NCBI GenBank assembly: GCA_900318795.1
Contig: ONLU01000031.1
Span: 1-32,421, forward strand
Length of the DNA stretch: 32,421 nucleotides
Reading direction: 5' to 3'
Origin: an uncultured Prevotellaceae bacterium
Lineage (GTDB): Bacteria > Bacteroidota > Bacteroidia > Bacteroidales > Bacteroidaceae
Shown: piece by piece, positions 6,502 to 15,585 of the stretch
Layout of the letters: each line of letters begins with the position of its first letter
Position numbering within the stretch: position 1 is the first letter of the stretch
Made by a program: the position numbers and the translations under genes
The notes under the pieces: generated by a model
What the model was told of the DNA's origin: nothing
The model's input: only the letters and a program-made list of their open reading frames with translations
The model's database searches: none

Positions 6502-8205
6502 ATGAAAGATAAAATTACAGGTGCCAAGGCGTTGATGCGGGCATTGCAGGCTGAAGGGGTGAAGACCATCTTCGGTTATCCCGGTGGCAGCATCATGCCG
6601 ACTTATGATGCGCTGTTCGACTATACACGAGGCGAGAAGAAGTGTTTTGACCATATCTTGGTGCGCCACGAGCAGGCAGCAGTCCATGCTGCCGAGGGTT
6701 ATGCCCGCGTCAGTGGCGATGTGGGTGTGGCCCTGGTGACAAGCGGACCGGGTGCAACAAACACGCTGACAGGTGTGGCAGACGCCATGCTGGACTCAAC
6801 CCCCATCGTGGTCATTGCCGGTCAGGTGGCTATTGGCGCCCTTGGTACCGATGCCTTCCAGGAGGTAGACCTTGTAGGTTTGGCACAGCCTATTTCCAAG
6901 TGGTCATACCAGATTCGCCATGCTGAAGACATAGCATGGGCAGTGAGTCGTGCTTTCTATATTGCGCGCAGTGGCCGCCCGGGACCTGTAGTGCTCGACT
7001 TCCCCCGCAATGCACAGGTGGAGGAGATAGACTGGGAGCCCAGGAAGGTCGACTTTGTACGTTCCTACGTGGCAGACCCCGAGCTGGAGGAAGAGGATGT
7101 CCGCAAGGCCGCAGAACTGATCAATCGTGCCAAGCGCCCGCTCGCCTTGGTGGGGCAGGGTGTAGAACTGGGCAATGCTCAGGAGGAACTGAAGGCATTT
7201 CTTGAGAAAGCCGATATTCCTGCAGGACGTACCATGCTCGGGCTTTCGGCGCTCCCCTCTGACCATCCGCTGAATGTGGGTATGCTGGGCATGCACGGCA
7301 ACTATGCCGTCAATCTGAAGGAACAGGAGTGCGATGTGCTCATTGCCATCGGCATGCGTTTCAGCGACCGTGTGACGGGCAATACCAAGACCTATGCCAA
7401 GCAGGCCAAGATTATCCATCTGGATATAGACCATAGCGAGATAGACAAGAATGTGAAGACCGATGTCGCCGTAGTTGCCGACTGTAAGACGTCGCTTCCA
7501 GCCATCACGGCTCTGCTGGACAAGAACAGCCATGCAGAGTGGCGTGCGTCGTTCAAGGCATTGGATGAGAAGGAACGCGAGAAAGTCATCGAACCCGCCA
7601 TCCATCCCCAGGCAGGTCCGCTGCTGATGGGCGAGGTGGTGAATGCCGTTGCCGAACAGGCCCCCAAAGGCACTGTACTCGTGACGGATGTAGGTCAGAA
7701 CCAGCTGTTTGCCACCCGCTATTTCAAATATCCGCAGAAGCGCAGCATCTGTACCAGCGGCGGACTGGGCACGATGGGCTACGGTATGCCTGCAGCCATT
7801 GGTGCCACCTTTGCTACCGACCGGACGGTGGTATGCTTTATGGGTGACGGTGGCTTCCAGATGAACATCCAGGAACTGGGCACCATCATGGAGCAGAAGT
7901 CGCCTGTCAAGATGATACTGCTCAACAACAACTACCTGGGCAATGTGCGCCAGTGGCAAGACATGTTCTGGAGACGTCGTAAGTCGTTTACCAAGATGCT
8001 GAACCCCTGCTACGAGCTGATAGCCCAAGGTTATGGCATAGGCTATGAGGCCGTGACCGACCGACGGTGTCTTGCTGCTGCCATCGACAAGATGCTGACT
8101 ACCGAAGGTCCGTACATCCTGGAGTGCGCTATTATGGAGGAAGACAATGTGCTGCCGATGACGCCACCGGGAATGAATGTTAACGATATGATGCTGGAGG
8201 TGTAA
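6502..8205 (+). CDS. ilvB: Acetolactate synthase, large (catalytic) subunit
   Basis: A 567-residue thiamine-diphosphate enzyme that condenses pyruvate with pyruvate or 2-oxobutyrate, the first common step of branched-chain amino acid synthesis. Visible landmarks are 'FGYPGGSIMPTYDAL', the ThDP-activating glutamate E57 in HEQAAVHAAEGYAR, 'VTSGPGATN', the FAD-domain region in the middle (residues about 190-340), and the ThDP/Mg motif GDGGFQMN...NNNYLG (about residues 449-478). The W-containing stretch 'VRQWQDMFW' follows, as in herbicide-sensitive AHAS. The regulatory subunit gene begins 3 nt downstream. Confidence 0.97.
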   Translation: MKDKITGAKALMRALQAEGVKTIFGYPGGSIMPTYDALFDYTRGEKKCFDHILVRHEQAAVHAAEGYARVSGDVGVALVTSGPGATNTLTGVADAMLDSTPIVVIAGQVAIGALGTDAFQEVDLVGLAQPISKWSYQIRHAEDIAWAVSRAFYIARSGRPGPVVLDFPRNAQVEEIDWEPRKVDFVRSYVADPELEEEDVRKAAELINRAKRPLALVGQGVELGNAQEELKAFLEKADIPAGRTMLGLSALPSDHPLNVGMLGMHGNYAVNLKEQECDVLIAIGMRFSDRVTGNTKTYAKQAKIIHLDIDHSEIDKNVKTDVAVVADCKTSLPAITALLDKNSHAEWRASFKALDEKEREKVIEPAIHPQAGPLLMGEVVNAVAEQAPKGTVLVTDVGQNQLFATRYFKYPQKRSICTSGGLGTMGYGMPAAIGATFATDRTVVCFMGDGGFQMNIQELGTIMEQKSPVKMILLNNNYLGNVRQWQDMFWRRRKSFTKMLNPCYELIAQGYGIGYEAVTDRRCLAAAIDKMLTTEGPYILECAIMEEDNVLPMTPPGMNVNDMMLEV

Positions 8206-8208
8206 GAT

Positions 8209-8754
8209 ATGGAAGAGAATAAGAAACTGTATACATTGCTGGTTTACTCCGAGAATATCGCGGGTATCCTGAATCAGGTGACGGCCGTTTTCACCCGCCG
8301 TCAGGTGAACATCGAGAGTCTGAACGTGTCAGCTTCGAGTATAGAGGGCGTGCATAAGTACACCATCACCGCTTGGAGCGATGAAGACCAGATAGTGAAG
8401 ATTACCAAGCAGATAGAGAAGAAAGTGGATGTGATCAAGGCCAACTACTTCACCGACGACCAGTTGTTTATCCGAGAGTCAGGACTGTATAAACTGCAGA
8501 CCGACCTGGTGATGCAGAATCCGGACATCTCTCGTATTATCCGCCGCCACGATGCTATCATTACCGAGGTGAATCCCACCTACATCATCGTGATGAAGAA
8601 TGGTCGTACGGAGGATATCATCTCGCTCTATCGCGCCTTGGACGAGTTCGGTTGTGTGTTGCAGTACACCCGCTCCGGGCGCATTGCCGTCACACGCGGA
8701 ACACAAGAGAAGGTCAGCCAATTCTTACAAGAAAGGGAACAACAGCATGGATAA
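8209..8754 (+). CDS. ilvN: Acetolactate synthase, small (regulatory) subunit
   Basis: A 181-residue small AHAS subunit. An N-terminal ACT domain (residues about 7-80: 'YTLLVYSENIAGILNQVTAVFTRR' region followed by 'VNIESLNVS') should bind valine and confer feedback control. The C-terminal ALS_ss_C domain follows. The length is close to the 160-180 residues usual for the family. It starts 3 nt after ilvB, and its last 8 nt overlap the start of the thioesterase gene (ATGGATAA), indicating translational coupling along the operon. Confidence 0.95.
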   Translation: MEENKKLYTLLVYSENIAGILNQVTAVFTRRQVNIESLNVSASSIEGVHKYTITAWSDEDQIVKITKQIEKKVDVIKANYFTDDQLFIRESGLYKLQTDLVMQNPDISRIIRRHDAIITEVNPTYIIVMKNGRTEDIISLYRALDEFGCVLQYTRSGRIAVTRGTQEKVSQFLQEREQQHG

Positions 8755-9499
8755 GACAGGATGCTACGAGTTTATGGCCGAGCCGTTCCACTGCGACTTC
8801 AGCGGTCGGCTTTTCATGGGCCATCTTGGCAACCACATGTTGAACGCTGCAGACTTCCATTCTTCAGCCCGTGGCTTCGGCATGAAGTATCTCATGACGA
8901 TTCAGCGCTCATGGGTGTTGTCGCGTTTGGCTATAGAGATGGAGGAGATGCCCAGACAGTATACCAGGTTCAATGTTGAAACCTGGGTGGAGTCTGCCAT
9001 GCGCTATTTCACTTCACGAAATTTCCGTGTTGTCGACGGTGAAGGCAAAGTCTATGGATACGGACGCTCCATTTGGGCCATGATAGACACCGAGAGCCGT
9101 CAGCCTACTGACATCTATGCCATAGACAACGGAGCCATCGAACAGTGGATAGTCAAGGACAAAGAGTGTCCTATAGACAAAGGAGGTCGCGTCAAGATGA
9201 GTGACAAGGCGGAACTGGTGCGTACTATAGATACCTATTATAATGACGTGGATATCAATGGGCATGTCAATTCGGTCAAGTATATCGAGCACATCCTCGA
9301 CCTGTGGCCTATGGACTGGTATCGCGAGCATGCCATCAAGCGCTTTGAAATTGCATACGTTGCCGAAGCACATGCAGGTGAGCAACTGTCATTCTACATG
9401 GAACAGGAGGGCGAAGATCTCGTCTATAATGTCCGTATTGTCCGCACAGACGGTACAGAGTGCTGTCGTTCAAAAGTATCCTTTATCGCAGCACGATGA
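8747..9499 (+). CDS. Acyl-ACP thioesterase (FatA/FatB-like)
   Basis: A 250-residue double-hotdog acyl-[acyl-carrier-protein] thioesterase, expected to hydrolyse acyl-ACP to free fatty acid in the cytoplasm. The second hotdog carries the family's catalytic Asn/His context 'DVDINGHVNSVKYIEHI' (N171, H173). The first hotdog has 'FHSSARGFGMKYLM', 'WVLSRLAIEME' and 'ETWVES'. The start at 8747 is chosen because homology begins at MDKTGCYEF; the frame is open further upstream inside ilvN, but that is only overlap. Such thioesterases commonly sit next to ilvN in Bacteroidales, perhaps linking branched-chain keto acid supply with branched fatty acid release (inference). Confidence 0.9.
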   Translation: MDKTGCYEFMAEPFHCDFSGRLFMGHLGNHMLNAADFHSSARGFGMKYLMTIQRSWVLSRLAIEMEEMPRQYTRFNVETWVESAMRYFTSRNFRVVDGEGKVYGYGRSIWAMIDTESRQPTDIYAIDNGAIEQWIVKDKECPIDKGGRVKMSDKAELVRTIDTYYNDVDINGHVNSVKYIEHILDLWPMDWYREHAIKRFEIAYVAEAHAGEQLSFYMEQEGEDLVYNVRIVRTDGTECCRSKVSFIAAR

Positions 9500-10161
9500 T
9501 GAACGTGATAGTCTCTCCTGAAATAGCCTCTGTCTGCCCTGATTTCGTCGGGGCTTGTCTTGATGCGCAGGTGCAGAACAGTCCTTATTCTGAAGCCTTG
9601 TGGGAAGAGATACACCAGTTGGAGAATCACTTTCGTGACACGCTGACAACGGAGAGTCTTAAAGAGATATCGTCCATCGCTGCCACGCGCCGTGTCTATA
9701 AAGCTTGTGGCAAGGACCCCTCACGCTATCGTCCGGCATCAGAAGCCCTTATCCGAAGGATGTTGCAAGGCAAAGAGTTGTACCAGATAGACACGCTGGT
9801 AGACCTGATTAATCTGGCTTCCATCCGCTATGGCTATAGCATCGGGGGCTTCGATGCGTCCAAGTTTGTTGGCGACACATTGACGTTGGGTATTGGCCGG
9901 GAAGGCGAACCTTACGAGGGCATTGGCCGAGGCATGATTAATATTCATGGGCTGCCTGTCTACCGTGACCAGCAGGGTGGAGTGGGAACCCCTACCAGCG
10001 ACAATGAGCGTACAAAGATAGAACTGAAGACCACCCATCTTGTCGTTCTCATCAATGGCTACGATGGAAATCGCCAGCGTGTCAGCGACAATGCCCGCTT
10101 CATACAGACACTTCTGCAGAAGTATTGCAACAGCGACGGAGGCTCCTTCTTTATGTATTAG
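9496..10161 (+). CDS. B3/4 domain protein (PheT-editing-domain-like)
   Basis: A 221-residue free-standing B3/B4 domain protein, related to the editing domain of the phenylalanyl-tRNA synthetase beta chain. Visible landmarks are 'RVYKACGKDPSRYRPASEAL', 'LYQIDTLVDLINLASIRYGYSIGG' (split into shorter conserved blocks in the family) and 'GGVGTPTSDNERTKI'. The ATG at 9496 overlaps the thioesterase TGA (ATGA), so the two are translationally coupled; 9499 is an alternative start. The frame is open upstream to 9460 but the homology begins here. The substrate is unknown; hydrolysis of mis-acylated tRNA is the family-based guess. In related genomes ilvC often occupies this region, and it is absent here. 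Confidence 0.85.
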   Translation: MMNVIVSPEIASVCPDFVGACLDAQVQNSPYSEALWEEIHQLENHFRDTLTTESLKEISSIAATRRVYKACGKDPSRYRPASEALIRRMLQGKELYQIDTLVDLINLASIRYGYSIGGFDASKFVGDTLTLGIGREGEPYEGIGRGMINIHGLPVYRDQQGGVGTPTSDNERTKIELKTTHLVVLINGYDGNRQRVSDNARFIQTLLQKYCNSDGGSFFMY

Positions 10162-10205
10162 AACTGGCTTTTTGCTGCTTTAAGAAAGAAAAAACTTGCA
10201 AATTG

Positions 10206-10237
10206 TTTGGTCGTTTCACGAATAATGTGTAATTTTG
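10206..10237 (+). promoter_or_regulatory. Promoter of the leu operon leader
   Basis: TTTG (10206-10209), 20 nt, TAATTTTG (10230-10237). The predicted transcription start near 10243 lies about 23 nt before the leader peptide ATG. Confidence 0.75.
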
Positions 10238-10265
10238 CAGCCGAAAAATTAATTTGAGCAACGAA

Positions 10266-10349
10266 ATGAAGAATTTCAATCTGATTAGCAACCTGATTAT
10301 TATTCGACTGCGCAGTGTAGCCGGAAGTGATGAGGTATGTATTAATTAA
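10266..10349 (+). CDS. leuL: Branched-chain-rich leader peptide of the leu operon
   Basis: A 27-codon frame with the core NLISNLIIIRLRSV. Ten of 27 residues are Leu, Ile or Val; all Leu codons are CTG and all Ile codons ATT, with three consecutive Ile codons at 10296-10304. It starts about 23 nt after the predicted transcription start, ends just before a terminator hairpin, and overlaps the 5' arm of a competing antiterminator. This is the classical design of leader-peptide attenuators of ilv/leu operons. The symbol is used by analogy; the peptide itself has no expected function beyond sensing charged tRNA. Confidence 0.7.
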   Translation: MKNFNLISNLIIIRLRSVAGSDEVCIN

Positions 10350-10395
10350 GGTATAAGACGAACAAAAACAATGATACGAGCCTTTCTCACTTCCG
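10322..10395 (+). promoter_or_regulatory. Antiterminator pairing of the leu attenuator
   Basis: CGGAAGTGA (10322-10330) is perfectly complementary to TCACTTCCG (10387-10395). GAGG (10332-10335) can extend the helix with CCTT (10381-10384). The 3' arm consumes most of the terminator's 5' arm and loop, so the two structures exclude each other. The 5' arm lies over codons 19-22 of the leader peptide, so a ribosome stalled at the Leu/Ile codons leaves it free. Confidence 0.65.
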
Positions 10396-10413
10396 AGTGT
10401 GAAAGGCTTTTTT
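10379..10413 (+). terminator. Attenuator terminator before leuA
   Basis: AGCCTTTCTCAC (10379-10390) pairs with GTGTGAAAGGCT (10397-10408): 12 positions, one mismatch, 6-nt loop. It is followed by six T (10408-10413). It lies 50 nt before leuA and after the leader peptide, so it would stop transcription before the operon when not antiterminated. Confidence 0.8.
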
Positions 10414-10462
10414 CGTAATAGAGATATAGAAATGGATATATTAACACATTAACATATAACAG

Positions 10463-11959
10463 ATGAGCGACAAATTGTTTATTTTTGACACAACCCTGCG
10501 CGATGGTGAACAGGTGCCGGGCTGCCAGTTGAACACCATTGAGAAAATTCAGGTAGCAAAAGCCCTGGAGCAGCTCGGCGTGGATGTTATTGAGGCTGGC
10601 TTCCCCGTGTCAAGTCCGGGTGATTTCCATTCGGTCATTGAGATTTCGAAGGCTGTCACATGGCCAACTGTTTGTGCATTGACGCGTGCAGTGGAGCACG
10701 ACATCGATGTGGCTGCCGAAGCGCTGCAGTATGCTAAGCGTAAGCGTATTCACACGGGCATTGGTACGTCTGACGAGCACATTCAGTACAAGTTCAACTC
10801 CAATCGCGAAGAGATTATCGAGCGTGCTGTACGGGCTACGAAGTATGCCAAAAAGTATGTTGAGGACGTAGAGTTCTATTGCGAGGATGCCGGACGTACA
10901 GACAATGAGTATCTGGCCCGTGTGGTGGAAGCTGTCATCAAGGCCGGGGCTACGGTGGTCAACATCCCTGATACGACAGGCTACTGCCTGCCTCAGGAGT
11001 ACTTCGAGAAAATCAAGTATCTGAAGGAACACGTAGACGGAATAGAAAAAGCTGTCATTTCGACCCACTGCCACAACGACTTAGGTATGGCGACTGCCAA
11101 CACCTTCAATGGTGTGATGGCTGGCGCACGTCAGGTGGAGGTTACTATCAACGGCATTGGCGAGCGGGCGGGCAACACGTCACTGGAGGAAATTGCCATG
11201 ATTTTGAAGTGCCACAAAGGACTCGGAATAGATACCAACATCAATACGACGAAGATTTATCCCACCAGCCGCATGGTGTCCAGTTTGATGAACATGCCCG
11301 TGCAGCCCAACAAGGCTGTGGTTGGTCGCAACGCCTTTGCCCACTCGTCAGGCATTCATCAGGACGGCGTGCTCAAGAATGTGCATACGTACGAGATTAT
11401 GGACCCCAAGGATGTAGGCATAGACGATAGCTCCATTGTACTGACGGCACGCTCAGGTCGTGCAGCCCTGAAGTACAGGCTCAATGTCAATGGTGTGGAA
11501 CTGTCAGAGGAGAAACTGGACAAGGTGTATGAGAAGTTCCTGCAGTTGGCTGACCAGAAGAAGGAGGTGAACGATGCCGACGTGCTGATGCTGGCTGGTG
11601 CCGATACTGCCGAGGCTCACGCCGTGAAACTGGACTTCCTGCAGGTGACAACCGGTAAGGGGGTTAAGAGTGTAGCCTCTATCGGGTTGGACATCTCGAA
11701 CCAGAAATTCGAGGCTGCTGCCTCGGGTAATGGTCCTGTGGACGCTGCCATCAAGGCACTGAAGAAGATTATCTCGAAACAAATGACGCTGAAGGAATTT
11801 ACTATTCAGGCCATTTCCAAGGGTTCGGACGATGTGGGTAAAGTACACATGCAGGTGGAGTACAACGGCTCACTCTATTATGGCTTCGGTGCCAATACCG
11901 ACATCGTCACAGCTTCCGTTGAAGCATATATCGATTGTATTAACAAATTCAAGAAATAA
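10463..11959 (+). CDS. leuA: 2-isopropylmalate synthase
   Basis: A 498-residue HMGL-like TIM-barrel enzyme that condenses acetyl-CoA with 2-oxoisovalerate, the committed step to leucine. The catalytic block [10 protein letters not shown] (R13, D14, E16) and the metal ligands H202 and H204 in [14 protein letters not shown] are intact, as is '[17 protein letters not shown]'. The C-terminal 120 residues form the LeuA regulatory (allosteric leucine-binding) domain, with '[26 protein letters not shown]'-like sequence split across residues about 410-440. It is the first structural gene after the attenuator; leuC follows after 3 nt. Confidence 0.96.
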   Translation: MSDKLFIFDTTLRDGEQVPGCQLNTIEKIQVAKALEQLGVDVIEAGFPVSSPGDFHSVIEISKAVTWPTVCALTRAVEHDIDVAAEALQYAKRKRIHTGIGTSDEHIQYKFNSNREEIIERAVRATKYAKKYVEDVEFYCEDAGRTDNEYLARVVEAVIKAGATVVNIPDTTGYCLPQEYFEKIKYLKEHVDGIEKAVISTHCHNDLGMATANTFNGVMAGARQVEVTINGIGERAGNTSLEEIAMILKCHKGLGIDTNINTTKIYPTSRMVSSLMNMPVQPNKAVVGRNAFAHSSGIHQDGVLKNVHTYEIMDPKDVGIDDSSIVLTARSGRAALKYRLNVNGVELSEEKLDKVYEKFLQLADQKKEVNDADVLMLAGADTAEAHAVKLDFLQVTTGKGVKSVASIGLDISNQKFEAAASGNGPVDAAIKALKKIISKQMTLKEFTIQAISKGSDDVGKVHMQVEYNGSLYYGFGANTDIVTASVEAYIDCINKFKK

Positions 11960-11962
11960 GGC

Positions 11963-13339
11963 ATGAATACGCTATTTGACAAAATCTGGGACAAACATGT
12001 CGTTCAGGTGGTGGATGACGGACCTACACAATTGTATATAGACCGCTTGTATTGTCATGAGGTAACTTCGCCTCAGGCTTTTGAGGGAATGCGCCAGCGC
12101 GGGCTGAAATGTTTCCGCCCTGACCACATTTATTGTATGCCCGACCATAATACACCTACGCACGATCAGGACAAACCCATAGAGGACCCGGTATCTGCCA
12201 CACAGGTGGCAACGTTAGAGCAGAATGCCCATGAATTTGGTTTGACCCATTACGGCATGATGTCCAAGGATAATGGAATCATCCACGTCGTGGGGCCTGA
12301 AAAGGGACTTTCCCTGCCTGGTATGACCATTGTCTGTGGTGACTCACACACTTCGACTCACGGAGCGATGGGGGCTGTGGCTTTCGGCATCGGGACTTCG
12401 GAAGTGGAGATGGTGATGGCCTCGCAGTGCATTCTGCAACAAAAACCCAAGTCGATGCGCATCAGCATAAACGGTCAGTTGCAGAAGGGTGTGACAGCCA
12501 AGGACGTGGCACTCTACCTGATGAGCCAACTGACTACCAGCGGGGCTACAGGCTACTTTGTGGAGTATAGCGGAGACGTGGTACGAGCTCTTTCGATGGA
12601 AGGTCGTCTGACGCTGTGCAATCTCTCGATAGAGATGGGTGCTCGTGGTGGATTCATCGCTCCTGATGAAACTACCTTTGAATATCTGAAGGGCAGGGAG
12701 TACGCCCCGAAGGGTGCCGACTGGGACAAGGCCGTAGCCTACTGGCGTACGCTACAGAGCGGCCCCGATGCCGTGTTTGACAAAGAACTGGTTTTCGATG
12801 CCAAGGACATAGAACCGCGTGTTACCTATGGCACCAATCCTGGTATGGGTATTGGCATCAGCGAAACCATTCCAGCCGAAGGTGGGGTTGGTTTCCAGAA
12901 AGCTCTTGACTATATGGGTTTCAAAGCCGGAGAGCACTTGTTGGGCAAGAAGATTGACTACGTGTTCCTGGGTGCCTGTACCAATGGGCGTATTGAGGAC
13001 TTCCGCGCCTTTGCGTCTATTGTCAAGGGGCGCCGGAAAGCAGCGGACGTGGTGGCATGGCTGGTACCTGGTTCGTGGGCTGTTGACCGTCAGATTCGCG
13101 AGGAAGGATTGGACAAAGTGCTTATTGAGGCTGGTTTCCAGATTCGCCAGCCCGGGTGCTCAGCCTGCCTGGCCATGAATGACGACAAGGTGCCTGCTGG
13201 CAAATATGCCGTCTCAACGAGCAATCGTAACTTTGAGGGGCGTCAGGGCCCGGGTTCGCGCACCATATTGGCATCGCCACTTGTGGCTGCTGCTGCCGCT
13301 GTAACAGGAGTAATAACCGATCCAAGAACACTATTATGA
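11963..13339 (+). CDS. leuC: 3-isopropylmalate dehydratase, large subunit
   Basis: A 458-residue aconitase-family large subunit that isomerises 2- to 3-isopropylmalate together with LeuD. The three [4Fe-4S] cysteines are visible: C339 (FLGACTNGR), C399 and C402 ([10 protein letters not shown]). Substrate-loop motifs '[19 protein letters not shown]' and '[20 protein letters not shown]' are intact. The C-terminus overlaps leuD by 4 nt (ATGA). With CimA in the same operon the enzyme probably also isomerises citramalate. Confidence 0.96.
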   Translation: MNTLFDKIWDKHVVQVVDDGPTQLYIDRLYCHEVTSPQAFEGMRQRGLKCFRPDHIYCMPDHNTPTHDQDKPIEDPVSATQVATLEQNAHEFGLTHYGMMSKDNGIIHVVGPEKGLSLPGMTIVCGDSHTSTHGAMGAVAFGIGTSEVEMVMASQCILQQKPKSMRISINGQLQKGVTAKDVALYLMSQLTTSGATGYFVEYSGDVVRALSMEGRLTLCNLSIEMGARGGFIAPDETTFEYLKGREYAPKGADWDKAVAYWRTLQSGPDAVFDKELVFDAKDIEPRVTYGTNPGMGIGISETIPAEGGVGFQKALDYMGFKAGEHLLGKKIDYVFLGACTNGRIEDFRAFASIVKGRRKAADVVAWLVPGSWAVDRQIREEGLDKVLIEAGFQIRQPGCSACLAMNDDKVPAGKYAVSTSNRNFEGRQGPGSRTILASPLVAAAAAVTGVITDPRTLL

Positions 13340-13932
13340 AACAGAAATTCAATATCATTACATCGACTTGCGTCCCCCTGCCGTTGGAGAACGTAGATAC
13401 AGACCAAATCATACCTGCCCGATTCCTCAAGGCTACGACACGCGAGGAGAGTTTCTTCGGTGACAATCTGTTTCGTGACTGGCGTTACAATGCAGACGGA
13501 ACACCCAACAAGGACTTCGTGCTTAATGATCCTGCTTACTCGGGATGCATCCTCGTGGCAGGCAAGAACTTCGGCTCGGGCAGTAGTCGCGAGCACGCAG
13601 CATGGGCCATTGCCGGCTATGGCTTCCGTGTGGTTATCAGTTCGTTCTTTGCCGATATTCACAAAAATAACGAACTGAACAATTTCGTGCTCCCCGTAGT
13701 TGTCAGCGAGGACTTCCTTGCCGAGTTGTTCCAGAGCATTCAGCGCAATCCGAAGACGCTGGTCGAGGTAGACCTGCCCCGCCAGATGGTAACCAACAAG
13801 GCAACAGGACGTTCGGAGCAGTTTGAAATCAATGGATACAAGAAACACTGTCTGATGAACGGGTTGGACGACATTGACTTCTTGGTGGCGAACAAAGACA
13901 AGATAGAACAATGGGAACAGCTCAACAAGTGA
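13336..13932 (+). CDS. leuD: 3-isopropylmalate dehydratase, small subunit
   Basis: A 198-residue aconitase swivel-domain subunit, a partner of LeuC. The landmarks '[14 protein letters not shown]', '[16 protein letters not shown]' and '[15 protein letters not shown]' are all typical of LeuD. Length is normal. The start overlaps the leuC stop by 4 nt, and its 3' end overlaps the cimA start by 22 nt. Confidence 0.95.
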   Translation: MKQKFNIITSTCVPLPLENVDTDQIIPARFLKATTREESFFGDNLFRDWRYNADGTPNKDFVLNDPAYSGCILVAGKNFGSGSSREHAAWAIAGYGFRVVISSFFADIHKNNELNNFVLPVVVSEDFLAELFQSIQRNPKTLVEVDLPRQMVTNKATGRSEQFEINGYKKHCLMNGLDDIDFLVANKDKIEQWEQLNK

Positions 13933-15554
13933 ACAGCTACCAGCGTATGGCTCCTTTCGTGGAAATCATGGACTCCACATTGCGCGATGGTGAGCAGACG
14001 AATGGCGTATCCTTCCTGCCACACGAGAAACTGGTGATGGCTCGCAAACTACTCTATGATGTCAATGTTGATCGCATAGAGGTGGCGTCAGCCCGTGTCT
14101 CAGAAGGCGAGCGGGAGGCCGTTACCAGAATATGTGCTTTTGCCAAGAAGGTGGGACTGTTGGAGCGTGTCGAAGTGCTGGGATTTGTGGATGGCGGAAA
14201 GTCGGTCGACTGGATTAAGGAATGTGGCGGGCAGGTCATCAACTTGCTGGCCAAGGGTTCTTTGAAACACTGTACCCAGCAACTGAACAAGACTCCTGAC
14301 GAGCACATCAGTGACATCCGTCGTGAGGTGGAGTATGCTGTTCAGCAGGGACTCAGTGTCAATCTTTATCTGGAGGATTGGTCTAATGGTATGAAGGACT
14401 CGCCAGAGTATGTCTATCAGCTGATGGATGCCCTTACGTTGAACGAGGCTGTGCCTGAGGACAGCGCTCAAAGTACTCAGGCTAAAGCCGGAGCGCCCAA
14501 AGGAACGGTGGCTAAGCTTAAAATTCAACGTTTTATGCTGCCTGATACGCTGGGTGTGATGAATCCTCTGCAGGTCATAGAGTATTTCCGTAAGATGCTG
14601 AAGCATTATCCGGATGTACATTTCGACTTCCACGCTCATAATGACTACGACCTGGCTGTCTCTAACTCGCTGGCTGCAGTGCTAAGCGGAGCTCGTGGCT
14701 TGCATGTCACCGTCAATGGGCTGGGAGAACGTTGTGGTAATGCACCGATGGCTTCTGTGCAGGCCATCCTGAAAGACCAGTTTCACGCCAAGACCAGCAT
14801 CGTGGAGAATCAGCTCAACGACCTCTCCCGCATGGTTGAGAGTTTTAGCGGTATCACGGTGGCTCCCAACCAACCTATCGTGGGGGAGCATGTCTTTACC
14901 CAGGTGGCAGGTGTCCATGCTGATGGAGACTCTAAAAATAAGCTCTACTATAACGAGTTGGTGCCTGAGCGTTTCGGGCGCAAACGTGAGTACGCCTTGG
15001 GAAAGAATTCCGGACGTGCCAACATTGCCAAGAATCTGGAGGAACTTGGATTGGAACTGACGCCTGAGCAGACACGCCGTGTAACCGAGCGTATCACAGA
15101 GTTGGGTGACAAGAAGGAAATAGTCACACAGGAAGACCTGCCCTACATTGTGAGTGACGTCCTGAAGCATGACGGCTCGGAAGACCGCGTTAAGCTCATC
15201 AGCTATGTGGTTTCTACCGCCTATGGACTGAAGCCTGGTGCCAATATCAAGGTCGAAATCAATGGTCACCAGTATGATGGCAGTGCTGTGGGAGACGGTC
15301 AGTACGATGCCTTTGTCAAGGCCCTGCGCTATATCTATAAGAAGTATCTGAATCGTACGTTCCCCATTCTGGCAAACTATCAGGTCACTATCCCGCCTGG
15401 CGGCCGCACTGATGCCTTGGTACAGACGGTCATCTCCTGGCATTATAAGGATGGCTTGCTGCGTACCCGAGGACTGGATGCTGACCAGACTGAAGCAGCT
15501 ATTAAAGCCACCTTCAAGATGCTGAATATCGTAGAGAACGAACATACGAAATAG
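13911..15554 (+). CDS. cimA: (R)-citramalate synthase, Leptospira type
   Basis: A 547-residue relative of LeuA that should condense acetyl-CoA with pyruvate to citramalate, a threonine-independent entry to isoleucine. Its blocks match the Leptospira CimA pattern rather than LeuA: '[15 protein letters not shown]', '[15 protein letters not shown]', '[18 protein letters not shown]', '[16 protein letters not shown]', '[16 protein letters not shown]' and '[13 protein letters not shown]'. An unusual low-complexity insertion (about residues 176-207, including [18 protein letters not shown]) sits in the barrel just before '[13 protein letters not shown]'. The C-terminal third is a LeuA-type regulatory domain, expected to sense isoleucine. 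It starts 22 nt inside leuD. The alternative is a second isopropylmalate synthase, less likely given the motifs. Confidence 0.88.
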   Translation: MGTAQQVNSYQRMAPFVEIMDSTLRDGEQTNGVSFLPHEKLVMARKLLYDVNVDRIEVASARVSEGEREAVTRICAFAKKVGLLERVEVLGFVDGGKSVDWIKECGGQVINLLAKGSLKHCTQQLNKTPDEHISDIRREVEYAVQQGLSVNLYLEDWSNGMKDSPEYVYQLMDALTLNEAVPEDSAQSTQAKAGAPKGTVAKLKIQRFMLPDTLGVMNPLQVIEYFRKMLKHYPDVHFDFHAHNDYDLAVSNSLAAVLSGARGLHVTVNGLGERCGNAPMASVQAILKDQFHAKTSIVENQLNDLSRMVESFSGITVAPNQPIVGEHVFTQVAGVHADGDSKNKLYYNELVPERFGRKREYALGKNSGRANIAKNLEELGLELTPEQTRRVTERITELGDKKEIVTQEDLPYIVSDVLKHDGSEDRVKLISYVVSTAYGLKPGANIKVEINGHQYDGSAVGDGQYDAFVKALRYIYKKYLNRTFPILANYQVTIPPGGRTDALVQTVISWHYKDGLLRTRGLDADQTEAAIKATFKMLNIVENEHTK

Positions 15555-15585
15555 TGTAATAACGAAAAAAAGAAAACAAAATAAT

